Source: Gordonibacter sp. An230
GTDB lineage: Bacteria > Actinomycetota > Coriobacteriia > Coriobacteriales > Eggerthellaceae
Length of the DNA: 64,000 nucleotides
Assembly: GCF_002159915.1 (NCBI RefSeq)
Contig: NZ_NFJP01000021.1
Location: 1 to 64,000, forward strand
Reading direction: 5' to 3'
This document shows, in pieces, positions 36,102-45,073 of the stretch; positions within the stretch are counted from its first letter, which is position 1; every line of letters begins with the position of its first letter. Under the pieces are notes generated by a model. That model was not told the DNA's origin. It did no database searches and saw only the letters and a list, made by a program, of their open reading frames with translations. The position numbers and the translations under genes are program-made.

Positions 36102-38858
36102 ATGGGGATCATCGATCATGCGATCAGCCGAAAGGACTTTTTGCGCGCATCGACCGCGGCTGCTGCCGTGATCGCGGCAGCCGGCGTTTCGGGATGCAGC
36201 CCAAGGGAGAGGACGGCGGACGAGCCGGCCAGCGGCAAGCCAAGGGCGACCATCTGCGAGAACGACCAGCTGGTCCTAGAGGGCAAGGGCGAGTGGAAGC
36301 CCGCCATCTGCTGGAGCGGCGCCGGTTGCGGCGGCATGTGCCTGAACAAGGCCTACGTGGTGGACGGCGTGGTCGTGCGCAGCGGCACTGACAACGACCA
36401 TGACGACACAGAGGCCAACCCGCAATGGCGCGCCTGTCCGCGAGGGCGCTCCAAGCGGCAGAACGTCTACGGAGTCGAGCGGCTCAAGTACCCCATCAAG
36501 CGCAAGCATTGGCAACCGGGCGGCGGCGAGAACTCCAACGGGCACCTGCGCGGCGTCGACGAGTGGGAGCGCATCACCTGGGACGAGGCCATCGACCTCG
36601 TGGGGTCGGAGATCAAGCGCATCTACGACGAGTACGGCCCACGCTCCGTGCTGGGGCAGTTCGCCTTCGACGCGTCCGCCTACAGCTTCTTCTCCAAGCT
36701 GGGCGGGTTCATGCAGATGAACGACACGGTGTCGTACGGCAGCTACACGCCGTTCGTGGGCCCGCTGGGCTTCGGCTACATGGGCGAGCCCGGGTTGCCG
36801 GCCATGAACGACCGCCTCGACCTGAAGAACGCCGACTACATCGTGCTCGACGGCTGCAATCCCGCCTGGGCATCGGCGGGCAACCCGATGTTCTACTTCC
36901 AGCAGGCGCGCGACGCGGGCACGCAGTACGCTTATATCGGGCCGTCGTACAACCTGACCGCCGCCGCGCTCGACGCGAAATGGATTCCGCTTCGAAACGG
37001 AACCGACACGCCGTTCCTGCTTGGCGTGGCTTACGAGATGCTGCGCCTCGAAGAGGAGGAGGGCGGCATCGTCGACTGGGAATTCCTGGGCAAGTACTGT
37101 GTCGGCTTTGATCTTGAGCATATGCCGGACGACGCCACGCTCGACGAGTGCTTCAAGGACTACGTGTTGGGCGCCTACGACGGCGTACCGAAGACGCCTG
37201 AGTGGGCATCGCAGTTCTGCGGCACGCCGGTGGAGGACTTCACCTGGCTTGCTCGGGTCATGGGCAAGCAGAACAAGACCATGTTCCTGTTCTCGTTCGC
37301 GGGCTTCCGCACCAACGGGTCGGAGAACCTGGCGCAGCTCATCATGACAGTCGCGTGCATGGGAGGGCACGCCGGCAAGAGCGGCCATGGCTTCGGGCCG
37401 GGTGCGTACGGCCCCTTCGCGGCCAACGGTGGAGAGATGCTCGTCTCGCCGGGGCTCGGCCGCATCGGCGATATTCCGAACCCTCTCGAGGAGTGCGGCA
37501 TTCCCACCATCGTCGGATGGCAGGCTATCGTTGACGGGAAGTACACCTCCTATGACGAGGGCGTGCTCACGGGCGACTGCTCGGTGTTCCATGAGCCGGT
37601 CGAGCACGAGCTCAATATCAAGATGATCTATGCCCTTCAGCAGAACCCGCTGCATTCCCGCGGCAACGGCCAGCTGAAAGGCGTCGAGGCCTTCCGCAAA
37701 GTCGAGTTCGTGTGCACGCAGGACGTGTTCGTGTCCGACACGGCCATGTTCTCGGACATCGTGCTGCCCATCGTCAGCCAGTGGGAGGGAAACTGGGAGC
37801 CGAGCGAAGGGGACCTCGTCTGGCCAGTGGGCCTCATCCCACTGCGCGGCGACGTGAACGGCAACCGAAATAAGGAGATCCTTCCTGTTGAGCATCCGGT
37901 GATCAAGCCCCTGTTCGAGGCGAAGTCCGATTACTGGGTGCAGGAGCGCTTGTGCGAAAAGGTGGGCATCGACCCTGAGGAGCTGTTCCCGGTCAGCCAG
38001 GTTCAGTTTTACTTCGACATCATGGCGGGGGCCACGTACCGCGCTCCCGACGGCGAGTACAAGCGGCTGTTCAGCATTCGCCAGGAGACCGCCGACAAGT
38101 ACCATGTGGACAACAAGCCCCAGGACGGCGGCGTCATGGACTTGGAAGAGTACTTCGAGCGGGGCGTGTTCAGCGTGCCGCGCGACGACGGCTACGTTTT
38201 CATCAAGTACGGCGACTTTATCGAGGATCCGGAGGGCCATCCGCTCGAGACCGCAAGCGGCAAGTTCGAGATCTACTGCCAGGCGAAGGCCGACGGCTTG
38301 AACCGGTGCCAGCTGAGTGAAGAGCCCATCAAGCCCTATGCCAACTACTTCACGCCCAACAGCGGCTACGTCTCCTCGTTCGAGGACTGGGAGGGCAAAG
38401 TGCCCGGCAAGTACCCGTATCTGCTGTACCAGCCGCACTATATCCGCCGTGCCCACACCCAGAACGACGGTTCCACGTGGCTGCGCGAGGCGCTTGAGAA
38501 CCCGATCTTCATCAGCGCGGTCGACGCGGAGGCTAAGGGCGTCAAAACCGGCGACACGGTGCGGGTGTTCAACGACTACGGCCAGGTGCTGCGCCAGGCA
38601 TCCGTCATGGCCTCAATCATGCCCGGTTGCGTGGGATTGCCGCACGGCGCACACTTCGACCTGGACGAGAGCGATCCCGAGAACCCCATCGACCTTGCCG
38701 GCTCCGAGAACATGTTACAAGGCCCCGACCACAGCAACTACCTGTACTCCCTCTCGCCTTACAACACCACGCTCGTAGACTTCGAGAGGTACGACGGCGG
38801 GGACATCCCGCGCGACTGCGAGCGCGACATCGCCCACATCGACTTCCCCGAAGCGTAA
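36102..38858 (+). CDS. DMSO-reductase-family molybdopterin oxidoreductase, catalytic subunit (predicted lipoprotein)
   Basis: This 918-residue bis-MGD enzyme starts with a Tat-like signal whose twin arginine is Arg-Lys (SRKDFLR, 9-15) and a lipobox ending in Cys-32. A [4Fe-4S] site follows (C-x5-C-x3-C, with a further Cys in RACPRG). The body has ERITWDEAIDLVGSEIKRIY, FVGPLGFGYMGEP and SYGSYTP, and a C-terminal molybdopterin dinucleotide-binding domain. An Fe-S subunit and a TorD chaperone follow at once, but no DmsC/NrfD anchor; the lipobox may supply membrane attachment. Reductase or dehydroxylase activity toward an extracellular organic substrate is likely, the substrate unknown. AGAGGAG precedes ATG 36102. 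Confidence 0.88.
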   Translation: MGIIDHAISRKDFLRASTAAAAVIAAAGVSGCSPRERTADEPASGKPRATICENDQLVLEGKGEWKPAICWSGAGCGGMCLNKAYVVDGVVVRSGTDNDHDDTEANPQWRACPRGRSKRQNVYGVERLKYPIKRKHWQPGGGENSNGHLRGVDEWERITWDEAIDLVGSEIKRIYDEYGPRSVLGQFAFDASAYSFFSKLGGFMQMNDTVSYGSYTPFVGPLGFGYMGEPGLPAMNDRLDLKNADYIVLDGCNPAWASAGNPMFYFQQARDAGTQYAYIGPSYNLTAAALDAKWIPLRNGTDTPFLLGVAYEMLRLEEEEGGIVDWEFLGKYCVGFDLEHMPDDATLDECFKDYVLGAYDGVPKTPEWASQFCGTPVEDFTWLARVMGKQNKTMFLFSFAGFRTNGSENLAQLIMTVACMGGHAGKSGHGFGPGAYGPFAANGGEMLVSPGLGRIGDIPNPLEECGIPTIVGWQAIVDGKYTSYDEGVLTGDCSVFHEPVEHELNIKMIYALQQNPLHSRGNGQLKGVEAFRKVEFVCTQDVFVSDTAMFSDIVLPIVSQWEGNWEPSEGDLVWPVGLIPLRGDVNGNRNKEILPVEHPVIKPLFEAKSDYWVQERLCEKVGIDPEELFPVSQVQFYFDIMAGATYRAPDGEYKRLFSIRQETADKYHVDNKPQDGGVMDLEEYFERGVFSVPRDDGYVFIKYGDFIEDPEGHPLETASGKFEIYCQAKADGLNRCQLSEEPIKPYANYFTPNSGYVSSFEDWEGKVPGKYPYLLYQPHYIRRAHTQNDGSTWLREALENPIFISAVDAEAKGVKTGDTVRVFNDYGQVLRQASVMASIMPGCVGLPHGAHFDLDESDPENPIDLAGSENMLQGPDHSNYLYSLSPYNTTLVDFERYDGGDIPRDCERDIAHIDFPEA

Positions 38859-38870
38859 GGAGGACGCGTC

Positions 38871-39452
38871 ATGAGCTACGGCTTCTACTACAATATGCAG
38901 CGCTGCATCGGGTGCGGCGCCTGCCAGATCGCCTGCAAGGACAAGTTCGACATCCAGCAGGCCGGGCCGCGTCCTCGGCGCGTGGACACGTTTGAATCGG
39001 GGTCGTTCCCCTCGGCATGCACGTTTTCGACGTCACTGGGGTGCAATCACTGCGAGCGGCCAGCGTGCGTCGCGGCGTGCCCGACGGGCGCCATGTTCAA
39101 GGACGACGACGGATTGGTGCTCCACGACGACGAGGCGTGCATCGGCTGTCAGTCCTGCGTCGCGGCGTGCCCCTACGGCGCTCCGCAGCACCTCGAGGAG
39201 AGGGGCATCGTGATCAAGTGCGACGCGTGCCGCGTCCTGCGCGAGGCGGGAGGCGGCAACCCCGTCTGCGTCGACGCATGCGCCATGCGCGCCCTCGACT
39301 TCGGCGATGTCGACGAGCTGCGCGCCAAGTACGGCGAGGGCCTGGTTTCCGAGTGCGTCGCGATGGAGGATGCTGAGACCACCGAGCCCAACATCCTCAT
39401 CAAGCCGCGGCCGGCGGCTCTGGCGGACGCGTGCCGCCAGGTGTTCCTGTAG
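38871..39452 (+). CDS. DmsB-like ferredoxin subunit with four [4Fe-4S] clusters
   Basis: This 193-residue protein has four cysteine groups: CIGCGACQIAC, CNHCERPACVAACP, CIGCQSCVAACP, and a final CDAC with CVDAC. This is the DmsB/PhsB plan that relays electrons to the molybdoenzyme. It has no signal peptide and would be carried out with the Tat-exported catalytic subunit. It begins 12 bases after that gene, with AAGGAGG before its ATG, and is followed by the chaperone gene after nine bases. Confidence 0.9.
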   Translation: MSYGFYYNMQRCIGCGACQIACKDKFDIQQAGPRPRRVDTFESGSFPSACTFSTSLGCNHCERPACVAACPTGAMFKDDDGLVLHDDEACIGCQSCVAACPYGAPQHLEERGIVIKCDACRVLREAGGGNPVCVDACAMRALDFGDVDELRAKYGEGLVSECVAMEDAETTEPNILIKPRPAALADACRQVFL

Positions 39453-39461
39453 GGGGGCGCC

Positions 39462-40292
39462 ATGACCGAGGAACTGCTGTCCCTCGAGGCGCTTCTGCTG
39501 GCCCGCGCCTGGCTCTACGAGCTGTTCCACAAGGCGCTCGGCGGCGCGCCTACGGCTGAGCTGCTGGAGCTCGCGTCCTCGCAGGCCACCGAGGACGCGG
39601 CAGACGAGTACGCCCGCCCTGGCAACGGCATGGCGGAGCTCGCCGCGCTCGCCCGGGGCCTGCGCGGCCGCCTGGGCAGGGAGGAACTCGTCGAGCGCTG
39701 CGCGGGCGAGTATAACCGTCTGCTCGTGGGGCTCGGCCGGCCGGGTGCGCCTCTGTGGGAGTCGGCCTACTCGGGGGAGGGCGCGCTGTTCGGCGACGGC
39801 GTGTTCTCCGTTCGGAAGGCGCTCGCGGCGCGGGGCCTGCGCCCCAAAAGGCGCGGGTCGGTGCCAGAGGACCACGCGTCGCTCCTCGCGGGCTTCATGG
39901 CCGACTCGGCGCGCAGGTGCCTGTCCGCCCTTGACTGCGAGCGCGCCGAAGAGGTGGCTCGGCTGCTCGAGGAGGACGCCACCTTCGCCTCCGAGCACCT
40001 TGGAGGTTGGCTGTGCGAGGCCGCGTCGCTTGCGGGCGATGGCGTCTTCTACCCGCAGATGATCGCCGGCTTGGCGAGCCTCGCCTCGGCCGACGTGACG
40101 TTTGCTCGCGAGGGCGCTGCCTGGTTGCGCGAGGCGGCCGACGGAGGCCGCGTCCTCGACGGAGAGCTGCCGGACGAGGCGCGGGAGGCGTTCGGATCCC
40201 TGCGCCGCGAACTCGACCGCCTCGCTGCGCTCCGGCTGCCCTTCTTGGACGAGATGGAGCTGGAGCCGATTTCGGCGAATGCGATACCCTGA
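39462..40292 (+). CDS. TorD/DmsD-family chaperone for the molybdoenzyme
   Basis: This 276-residue all-helical protein has the TorD family landmarks YNRLLVGLGRPGAPLWESAY and EDHASLLAGFM. TorD-type chaperones bind the Tat signal and apo-enzyme in the cytoplasm and hold export until the molybdenum cofactor is inserted. It is the third gene of the operon headed at 36102. Two hairpins follow its stop, and the next gene is convergent. Its C-terminal third is extended compared with E. coli TorD (199 residues). Confidence 0.87.
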   Translation: MTEELLSLEALLLARAWLYELFHKALGGAPTAELLELASSQATEDAADEYARPGNGMAELAALARGLRGRLGREELVERCAGEYNRLLVGLGRPGAPLWESAYSGEGALFGDGVFSVRKALAARGLRPKRRGSVPEDHASLLAGFMADSARRCLSALDCERAEEVARLLEEDATFASEHLGGWLCEAASLAGDGVFYPQMIAGLASLASADVTFAREGAAWLREAADGGRVLDGELPDEAREAFGSLRRELDRLAALRLPFLDEMELEPISANAIP

Positions 40293-40294
40293 CC

Positions 40295-40359
40295 GGCATG
40301 GGCCCGCTTGGGCCCATGCCGCGTTCATCGCATGCTGTGGCTGGAGCAACCACAGCATG
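40295..40359. terminator. Two hairpins between the molybdoenzyme operon and the convergent LysR gene
   Basis: GGCATGGGCCC (40295-40305) and GGGCCCATGCC (40310-40320) pair perfectly around a GCTT loop, three bases after the TorD stop. CATGCTGTGG (40331-40340) and CCACAGCATG (40350-40359) form a second hairpin, four bases from the LysR stop. Neither has a clear T tract; together they probably act as a bidirectional stop. Confidence 0.6.
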
Positions 40360-40362
40360 GAT

Positions 40363-41238
40363 TCACGATGCCGGACCTTCGCGCCTCACGTGCTCGATGA
40401 AGCGCGCGCTCTGCTCCGACAATCCTCGATGCGCCTTCCATGCGAGCACGGTCGTCGTGCGCAAGGGGGGTTCGAAGGGGACGAACGCCAGGCCTTCGAA
40501 GCGGCAGTCTGGCTCGGCGCACACGGCGACCCCAAGCCCAGAGCTCACGAGTGCGGCCGCGTTGGCGAGCAGATTGTAGTGGGCGACGGCGGTCATTCGC
40601 ACAGCGTCTCGTCCAGACCAGCTGGTCAACGCGTCATGCATGACGTCGTCGCAGATCGTGACCAAGGGCCTGCCCGCTAGATCGGCTGATCGCACCGCCG
40701 TCCGTCCGCCCAGTTCGTCGTCGCACCGCGCCAGGACGCCCCATTGCCTGCCGCTGGGCATCTGCATGCTGGCGAGGCCCTCGGTTCCCACCGGCTCGGA
40801 AAGCAGTCCCATATCGACCACGCAGCTCTCGAGCTGGGCGCGCACCTCCACGTTGTCGCCGGAGAGCAGCGTGAACCTGACGAAGGGGTGCTCCAGGCGA
40901 AACGAGGCCATCGCGCTCGCGAGCCGTCCGATGCTCGCCGCGTCGCCGCATCCGACGACCACCTCGCCTTCCAGACCCGATTCCGGCCGCGTCGCCTCCT
41001 CGCACGCCCTCCGCGTCAGGCCGACGATCTCCTGCGCGCGCTGCCTGAAGCGCGCCCCCTGGGGCGTGAGACGCACGCGATGGCGCTCGCGGGCGAAAAG
41101 GTCTGAGCCCACCTCGGCCTCGAGTTGCCGTATCTGCCTGGACAGGGTCGGCTGCGTGAGGTTGAGCTGCTCGGCCGCGCGCGTCACGTTCTCCTCGCGG
41201 GCGACCACGAGGAAGTACTCGAGGATCCTGGTGTCCAC
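40363..41238 (-). CDS. LysR-family transcriptional regulator
   Basis: This 291-residue protein has an N-terminal winged helix-turn-helix (FLVVAREENVTRAAEQLNLT, then QPTLSRQIRQLE) and a LysR substrate-binding domain (EVVVGCGDAASIGRLASAMA and further). The length is typical. It is divergent from the SDR gene at 41369 across a 130-base gap, so the SDR is its most likely target. Convergence with the molybdoenzyme operon on its other side makes control of that operon less likely. No obvious T-N11-A site was singled out in the gap. Confidence 0.9.
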   Translation of the reverse strand: MDTRILEYFLVVAREENVTRAAEQLNLTQPTLSRQIRQLEAEVGSDLFARERHRVRLTPQGARFRQRAQEIVGLTRRACEEATRPESGLEGEVVVGCGDAASIGRLASAMASFRLEHPFVRFTLLSGDNVEVRAQLESCVVDMGLLSEPVGTEGLASMQMPSGRQWGVLARCDDELGGRTAVRSADLAGRPLVTICDDVMHDALTSWSGRDAVRMTAVAHYNLLANAAALVSSGLGVAVCAEPDCRFEGLAFVPFEPPLRTTTVLAWKAHRGLSEQSARFIEHVRREGPAS

Positions 41239-41368
41239 GGCGCACCCGCCTTTCTCGGAAACGATGCAATATTTGAATTAATACATATGCATGATAAGCA
41301 TTTTACATGATTGGCGGCAAGAGCGAGAATCGAGGTGTCGCGAGAACCTTTCAAGAAGGAGGCAAGGC

Positions 41369-42022
41369 ATGGAGAAGACGGTCGTCATCGTCGGAGCGGG
41401 GCCGGGGATAGGCAGCGCGGTCGCGCGGGAGTTCGCCGCGCACGGATTCCTCCCGGTGCTCATGGCCCGCAGCGCCGAGCGCCTGGCGCGCTACCAGCGG
41501 GAGTTTCGCGAGGAGGGCATCGAGGTGGTCACCAAGGTGGTCGACGCGGCGCGTCCGGAGACGCTGCAGACGGCCATCGCCGAAATCGGCGAGGAGCTGG
41601 GCTGCCCCGATGCGCTCGTGTACAACGTGGGCGTCACCGAGCCCGACGGCGACCGCGAGATCACGGGCGATCTGTTGGTGGAGCGTTTCCGCGTGGACGT
41701 GGCAAGCGCCTGGGACGCTGCGCGCTTCATGGCCACCGACGAGTTCGCGGCCAAGGGCGGCGCCATCCTCCTCACGGGCGGGGGATTCGCCTGGTCGTTC
41801 TCGCCCATCCCGTTCCTCGTGCCGTTGTGCATCGACAAGGCGGCGCTCAACGCCCTGAACATCATGCTGCACGACCGGCTTGCGCCGCGCGGCGTGTTCG
41901 TGGGAAGCGTGCTGGTGAGCGGCGTGGTCGAACCCGGCGATGAAAGGTACGATCCGGCCCTGGTGGCCAAGCAGTATTGGAAGATGTACGAGGAGCGCGA
42001 CGAGTGGCAGGTGCGCTACTGA
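41369..42022 (+). CDS. Short-chain dehydrogenase/reductase-like protein lacking the catalytic tyrosine
   Basis: This 217-residue Rossmann-fold protein has the SDR cofactor motif GAGPGIG (9-15) and an NVGV stretch near residues 86-89. The active-site YxxxK motif is altered: Lys-157 is present but the tyrosine position (153) is Leu, in VPLCIDKAAL. The serine region reads LLTGGGFAW with no serine at the usual place. This variant occurs in a subgroup of SDRs of unclear activity; it may bind NAD(P) without classic reductase chemistry. AAGGAGG precedes ATG 41369. A ten-base inverted repeat (42032-42041 with 42058-42067) lies just after its stop. Confidence 0.75.
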   Translation: MEKTVVIVGAGPGIGSAVAREFAAHGFLPVLMARSAERLARYQREFREEGIEVVTKVVDAARPETLQTAIAEIGEELGCPDALVYNVGVTEPDGDREITGDLLVERFRVDVASAWDAARFMATDEFAAKGGAILLTGGGFAWSFSPIPFLVPLCIDKAALNALNIMLHDRLAPRGVFVGSVLVSGVVEPGDERYDPALVAKQYWKMYEERDEWQVRY

Positions 42023-42045
42023 CAGCGTTCGGGTCGCCCTCTTCT

Positions 42046-42321
42046 TCAGGGCTTGGCGAGGGCGACCGCCTCCTCGGTCAGAAGCCTCAGAACCTCCTGG
42101 AGGAAGGCGGAATCGCGGCTTTTGCGGTAGGCAGCGCACACGGTGACGGGGATATGTTCCTCCAGAGGCACCTGCACCACGCCGAAACCCAGGGTGCCGT
42201 TCGGCTCGCCGCCGAATATGGGGGCGAAGTCCCTCGGCCCCAGCTGGTAGAGCGCGTCGGCGGCCTCGCCCAGTATGGGGCGCGAGGTATGAACTGTCCA
42301 GCTGAAAAGCTGCGCTCTCGT
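42046..42321 (-). pseudogene. C-terminal fragment of a LysR-family regulator
   Basis: Ninety-one codons on the minus strand read like the end of a LysR effector domain: FSWTVHTSRPILGEAADALY, then YQLGPRDFAPIFGG, LGFGVVQVPL and LRLLTEEAVALAKP. A stop (TAG) lies at its upstream edge and the helix-turn-helix and most of the ligand domain are gone. It lies between the SDR gene and the UvrA-like gene, and its own stop overlaps a hairpin. Confidence 0.65.
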
Positions 42322-42375
42322 CTACCGCGCCGACACCATCGAGGAGCTTGCCCGGCGCAGGCGGCGAAGTAAGGC

Positions 42376-44880
42376 TTAGAGGTACCTTCCCGTGACGCTG
42401 TCCGGATCGGCGGCCACCTGCTCGGGGGTGCCGGCGGCGACGATGCGGCCGCCGGAGGCGCCGCCGCCGGGGCCCATGTCGATCACGTAGTCGGCGTTCG
42501 CGATGACGTCCAGGTCGTGCTCGATCACCACCACGGTGGCGCCCTGCGTCACCAGGCGGTCGAACACCTCCAAGAGCTGCGCCACGTCGAGCGGGTGCAG
42601 GCCGATGGTGGGCTCGTCGAACACGAACACGGCGTCGTCCTGCGTACGCTTCATCTCGCTCGCCAGCTTCAGGCGCTGCGCCTCGCCGCCGGAGAGCGCC
42701 GGCGTGGCCTCGCCGAGGGTGAGGTAGCCGAGCCCCAGGTCGCAGAGGGTCTGCAGCTTCGCGGCCACCCGCTTGAGGTCGGACGTGGCGGCCAGCGCCT
42801 CGCTCGCGTCCATGGCCATGAGGTCGGGCAGCGACACGAGGTCGACCGGGTCGTCCGCGTGCGGTCGGCGGATGCGGTCGGCCTCCGGCGCGTAGCGCGA
42901 GCCGCGGCAGGCGGGGCAGGTGATGTCCACGTCGGGCAGGAACTGCACGTCCAGGCTGATGGAACCCGTGCCGTCGCACACTGGGCAGCGGAGCTTCCCC
43001 GTGTTGTACGAGAAGTCGCCCGCCTTGAGGCCGGCGGCCTTCGCCTCGGGGGTGCGGGCGAAGGCGCGGCGCAGCTCGTCGTGCACGCCCGCGTAGGTGG
43101 CCACGGTCGAGCGCACGTTGATGCCGATGGGGGAGGCGTCGATGAGGTTCGCCCGCTCGATGCCCGCGGCCTCGAGGACGCGCACGTGGGCGGGCGGCTT
43201 CTCGCCGACGGCCGCCGCCTTGAGCGCGGGCGCGAGGCTCTCCAGCACGAGCGTGGTCTTGCCGGAGCCCGACACGCCCGTGACGGCGGTGAGCCGCCCG
43301 CGCGGGACGTCCACGGCAAGGGGCTTCACGGTGTGGAGCGCGTCCGTCTCCAGATGGATGCGGCCGAGGTCGAACACGTGGGCGGCGTCGGCTCGGGCGC
43401 GCACGTGCACGGTGCGCGCTCCTGACAAAAACGGCCCGATGAGCGAGTCTGGGTCGGCCTCGATCTCGGGTACGCTGCCCTGGGCGATCACGCGCCCGCC
43501 CGCGGCGCCGGCGCCCGGGCCTATCTCCACGATATGGTCGGTCTCGCCCAGGATGCGCGCGTCGTGGTCCACCATCACCACCGAGTTGCCGTCGGCCAGA
43601 AGGTCGCGCATGACCTCCACCAGGCCGTCGACGTTCACCGGGTGCAGCCCGATGGACGGCTCGTCCAGCACGTAGAGCACGCCCGTGGTGCGGTTGCGCA
43701 CGGCGCGGGCCAGCTGCACGCGCTGCCGCTCGCCGGTGGAGAGCGTCGAGCCCGCACGGTCGAGCGAGAGGTAGCCCAGCCCCAGGTCGACGAGTCGGCG
43801 CGCCGTGTGCTGGAACGACTCGCAGATGTTTTTCGCCATCGGGCGCATCTCGGTCGGCAGGCCGCCCGGCACGGCGTCCACCCAGCCCGTGAGGCCGGCG
43901 AGCGTCTTCTCGGTGGCCTCGGCCAGGTTGATGCCCGCCACCTGCGGCTTCAGCGCGTCGGCCGACAGGCGCGTGCCGTGGCACACGGGGCAGGTGCCCT
44001 GCTTGAGGAAGCGGGCCACGCGCGCGAGGCCCTTCTCGTCCTTCACCTTCGCCAGCGCGTTCTCCACGGTGTAGACGGCGTTGTAGTAGGTGAAGTCCAG
44101 CTCGGCGAAGGTGTCGGACTTCTTCGCCTTGTACAGGATGTGCTTCTTCTCGGCGGGGCCGGAAAACACGATGTCGCGCTCCTTGGGCGTGAGCTGGTTG
44201 AACGGCACGTCGGTGCGCACGCCCATCTCGCGTGCGACCTGCTTCATGAGATCCCACATGAGCGTGCCCCACGGCGCCACCGCGCCCTCGTCGATGGTGA
44301 GCGACTCGTCGGGCACGAGCGCGTCTGTGTCCACGGTGCGCACGACGCCGGTGCCGTCGCATTCGGGGCACGCGCCGTCGCCGTTGAAGGCCAGCTCCTC
44401 GGCGCTCGGGCCGAAGAACTCCACGCCGCAGACGGGGCACGTGATGGGCCGCTCGGCGGCGACGTTGAGCGTGGGCGGAACGCGGTGGCCGTTGGGGCAC
44501 ACATGGCTGCCGACGCGCGAGAACAGGAGGCGCAGGCTGTTCAAGAGCTCGGTGGAGGTGCCGAACGTGCTGCGCACGCCGGGGACGGCGGGCCGCTGGT
44601 GCAGCGCGAGGGCGGCGGGCACGTGCAGCACCTCGTCCACGTCGGCGCGCCCCGCCTGCGTGAGGCGGCGGCGCGTGTAGGTGGAGAGCGCCTCGAGGTA
44701 GCGGCGCGAGCCCTCCGCGTACAGCACGCCGAGGGCGAGCGACGATTTGCCCGACCCCGACACGCCCGCGATGCCCACGAGGCGGCCGAGCGGGATGTCG
44801 ACGTCGAGGTCCTTCAGGTTGTGCACATGCGCGCCGCGCACCTGGATGCGGTCGGGTTCTGAACAGGCTCGTGTTTCCAT
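42376..44880 (-). CDS. UvrA-like excinuclease ATPase, short (UvrA2) class
   Basis: This 834-residue tandem ABC protein has Walker A GVSGSGKSS and GVSGSGKTT, signatures STGERQRVQLARAV and LSGGEAQRLKLASEM, and Walker B YVLDEPSIGLHP and FVFDEPTIGLHP. Zinc-type cysteine pairs are present (CPNGH with CPVCG; CPVCDGTG with CPACRGSR). It is about 100 residues shorter than standard UvrA (~940), consistent with the UvrA2 class that lacks the UvrB-binding region and has been linked to drug or DNA-damage tolerance. It is unlikely to be the housekeeping UvrA. AGGAG lies 11 bases before the ATG. No LexA box was found at its promoter. Confidence 0.87.
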   Translation of the reverse strand: METRACSEPDRIQVRGAHVHNLKDLDVDIPLGRLVGIAGVSGSGKSSLALGVLYAEGSRRYLEALSTYTRRRLTQAGRADVDEVLHVPAALALHQRPAVPGVRSTFGTSTELLNSLRLLFSRVGSHVCPNGHRVPPTLNVAAERPITCPVCGVEFFGPSAEELAFNGDGACPECDGTGVVRTVDTDALVPDESLTIDEGAVAPWGTLMWDLMKQVAREMGVRTDVPFNQLTPKERDIVFSGPAEKKHILYKAKKSDTFAELDFTYYNAVYTVENALAKVKDEKGLARVARFLKQGTCPVCHGTRLSADALKPQVAGINLAEATEKTLAGLTGWVDAVPGGLPTEMRPMAKNICESFQHTARRLVDLGLGYLSLDRAGSTLSTGERQRVQLARAVRNRTTGVLYVLDEPSIGLHPVNVDGLVEVMRDLLADGNSVVMVDHDARILGETDHIVEIGPGAGAAGGRVIAQGSVPEIEADPDSLIGPFLSGARTVHVRARADAAHVFDLGRIHLETDALHTVKPLAVDVPRGRLTAVTGVSGSGKTTLVLESLAPALKAAAVGEKPPAHVRVLEAAGIERANLIDASPIGINVRSTVATYAGVHDELRRAFARTPEAKAAGLKAGDFSYNTGKLRCPVCDGTGSISLDVQFLPDVDITCPACRGSRYAPEADRIRRPHADDPVDLVSLPDLMAMDASEALAATSDLKRVAAKLQTLCDLGLGYLTLGEATPALSGGEAQRLKLASEMKRTQDDAVFVFDEPTIGLHPLDVAQLLEVFDRLVTQGATVVVIEHDLDVIANADYVIDMGPGGGASGGRIVAAGTPEQVAADPDSVTGRYL

Positions 44881-45023
44881 GCTGGTCGTGTCTCCTGCTT
44901 TCTTGGCTCAAGTGCTCGCTCGATGCTTATGGTAGCGCATCCGCCCCCGCAACCGTCGATCTGCGACAAGATGCCGATAAAATGAACTTGCCTCGTTATG
45001 CTTGCACCGTGCACCGTTCTCTG

Positions 45024-45061
45024 GTTCAATAAGTTCAATTTATTGAACTGAGAAATTGAAC
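45024..45061. promoter_or_regulatory. Four nested GTTCAAT/ATTGAAC half-sites before the HTH-aminotransferase gene
   Basis: GTTCAAT at 45024-45030 and 45033-45039, and ATTGAAC at 45042-45048 and 45055-45061. The inner pair makes the perfect palindrome GTTCAATTTATTGAAC (45033-45048); the outer pair brackets it. They end 12 bases before the start codon, a position suited to repression by the gene's own HTH domain. Confidence 0.7.
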
Positions 45062-45073
45062 TTTGGAGCGCTT

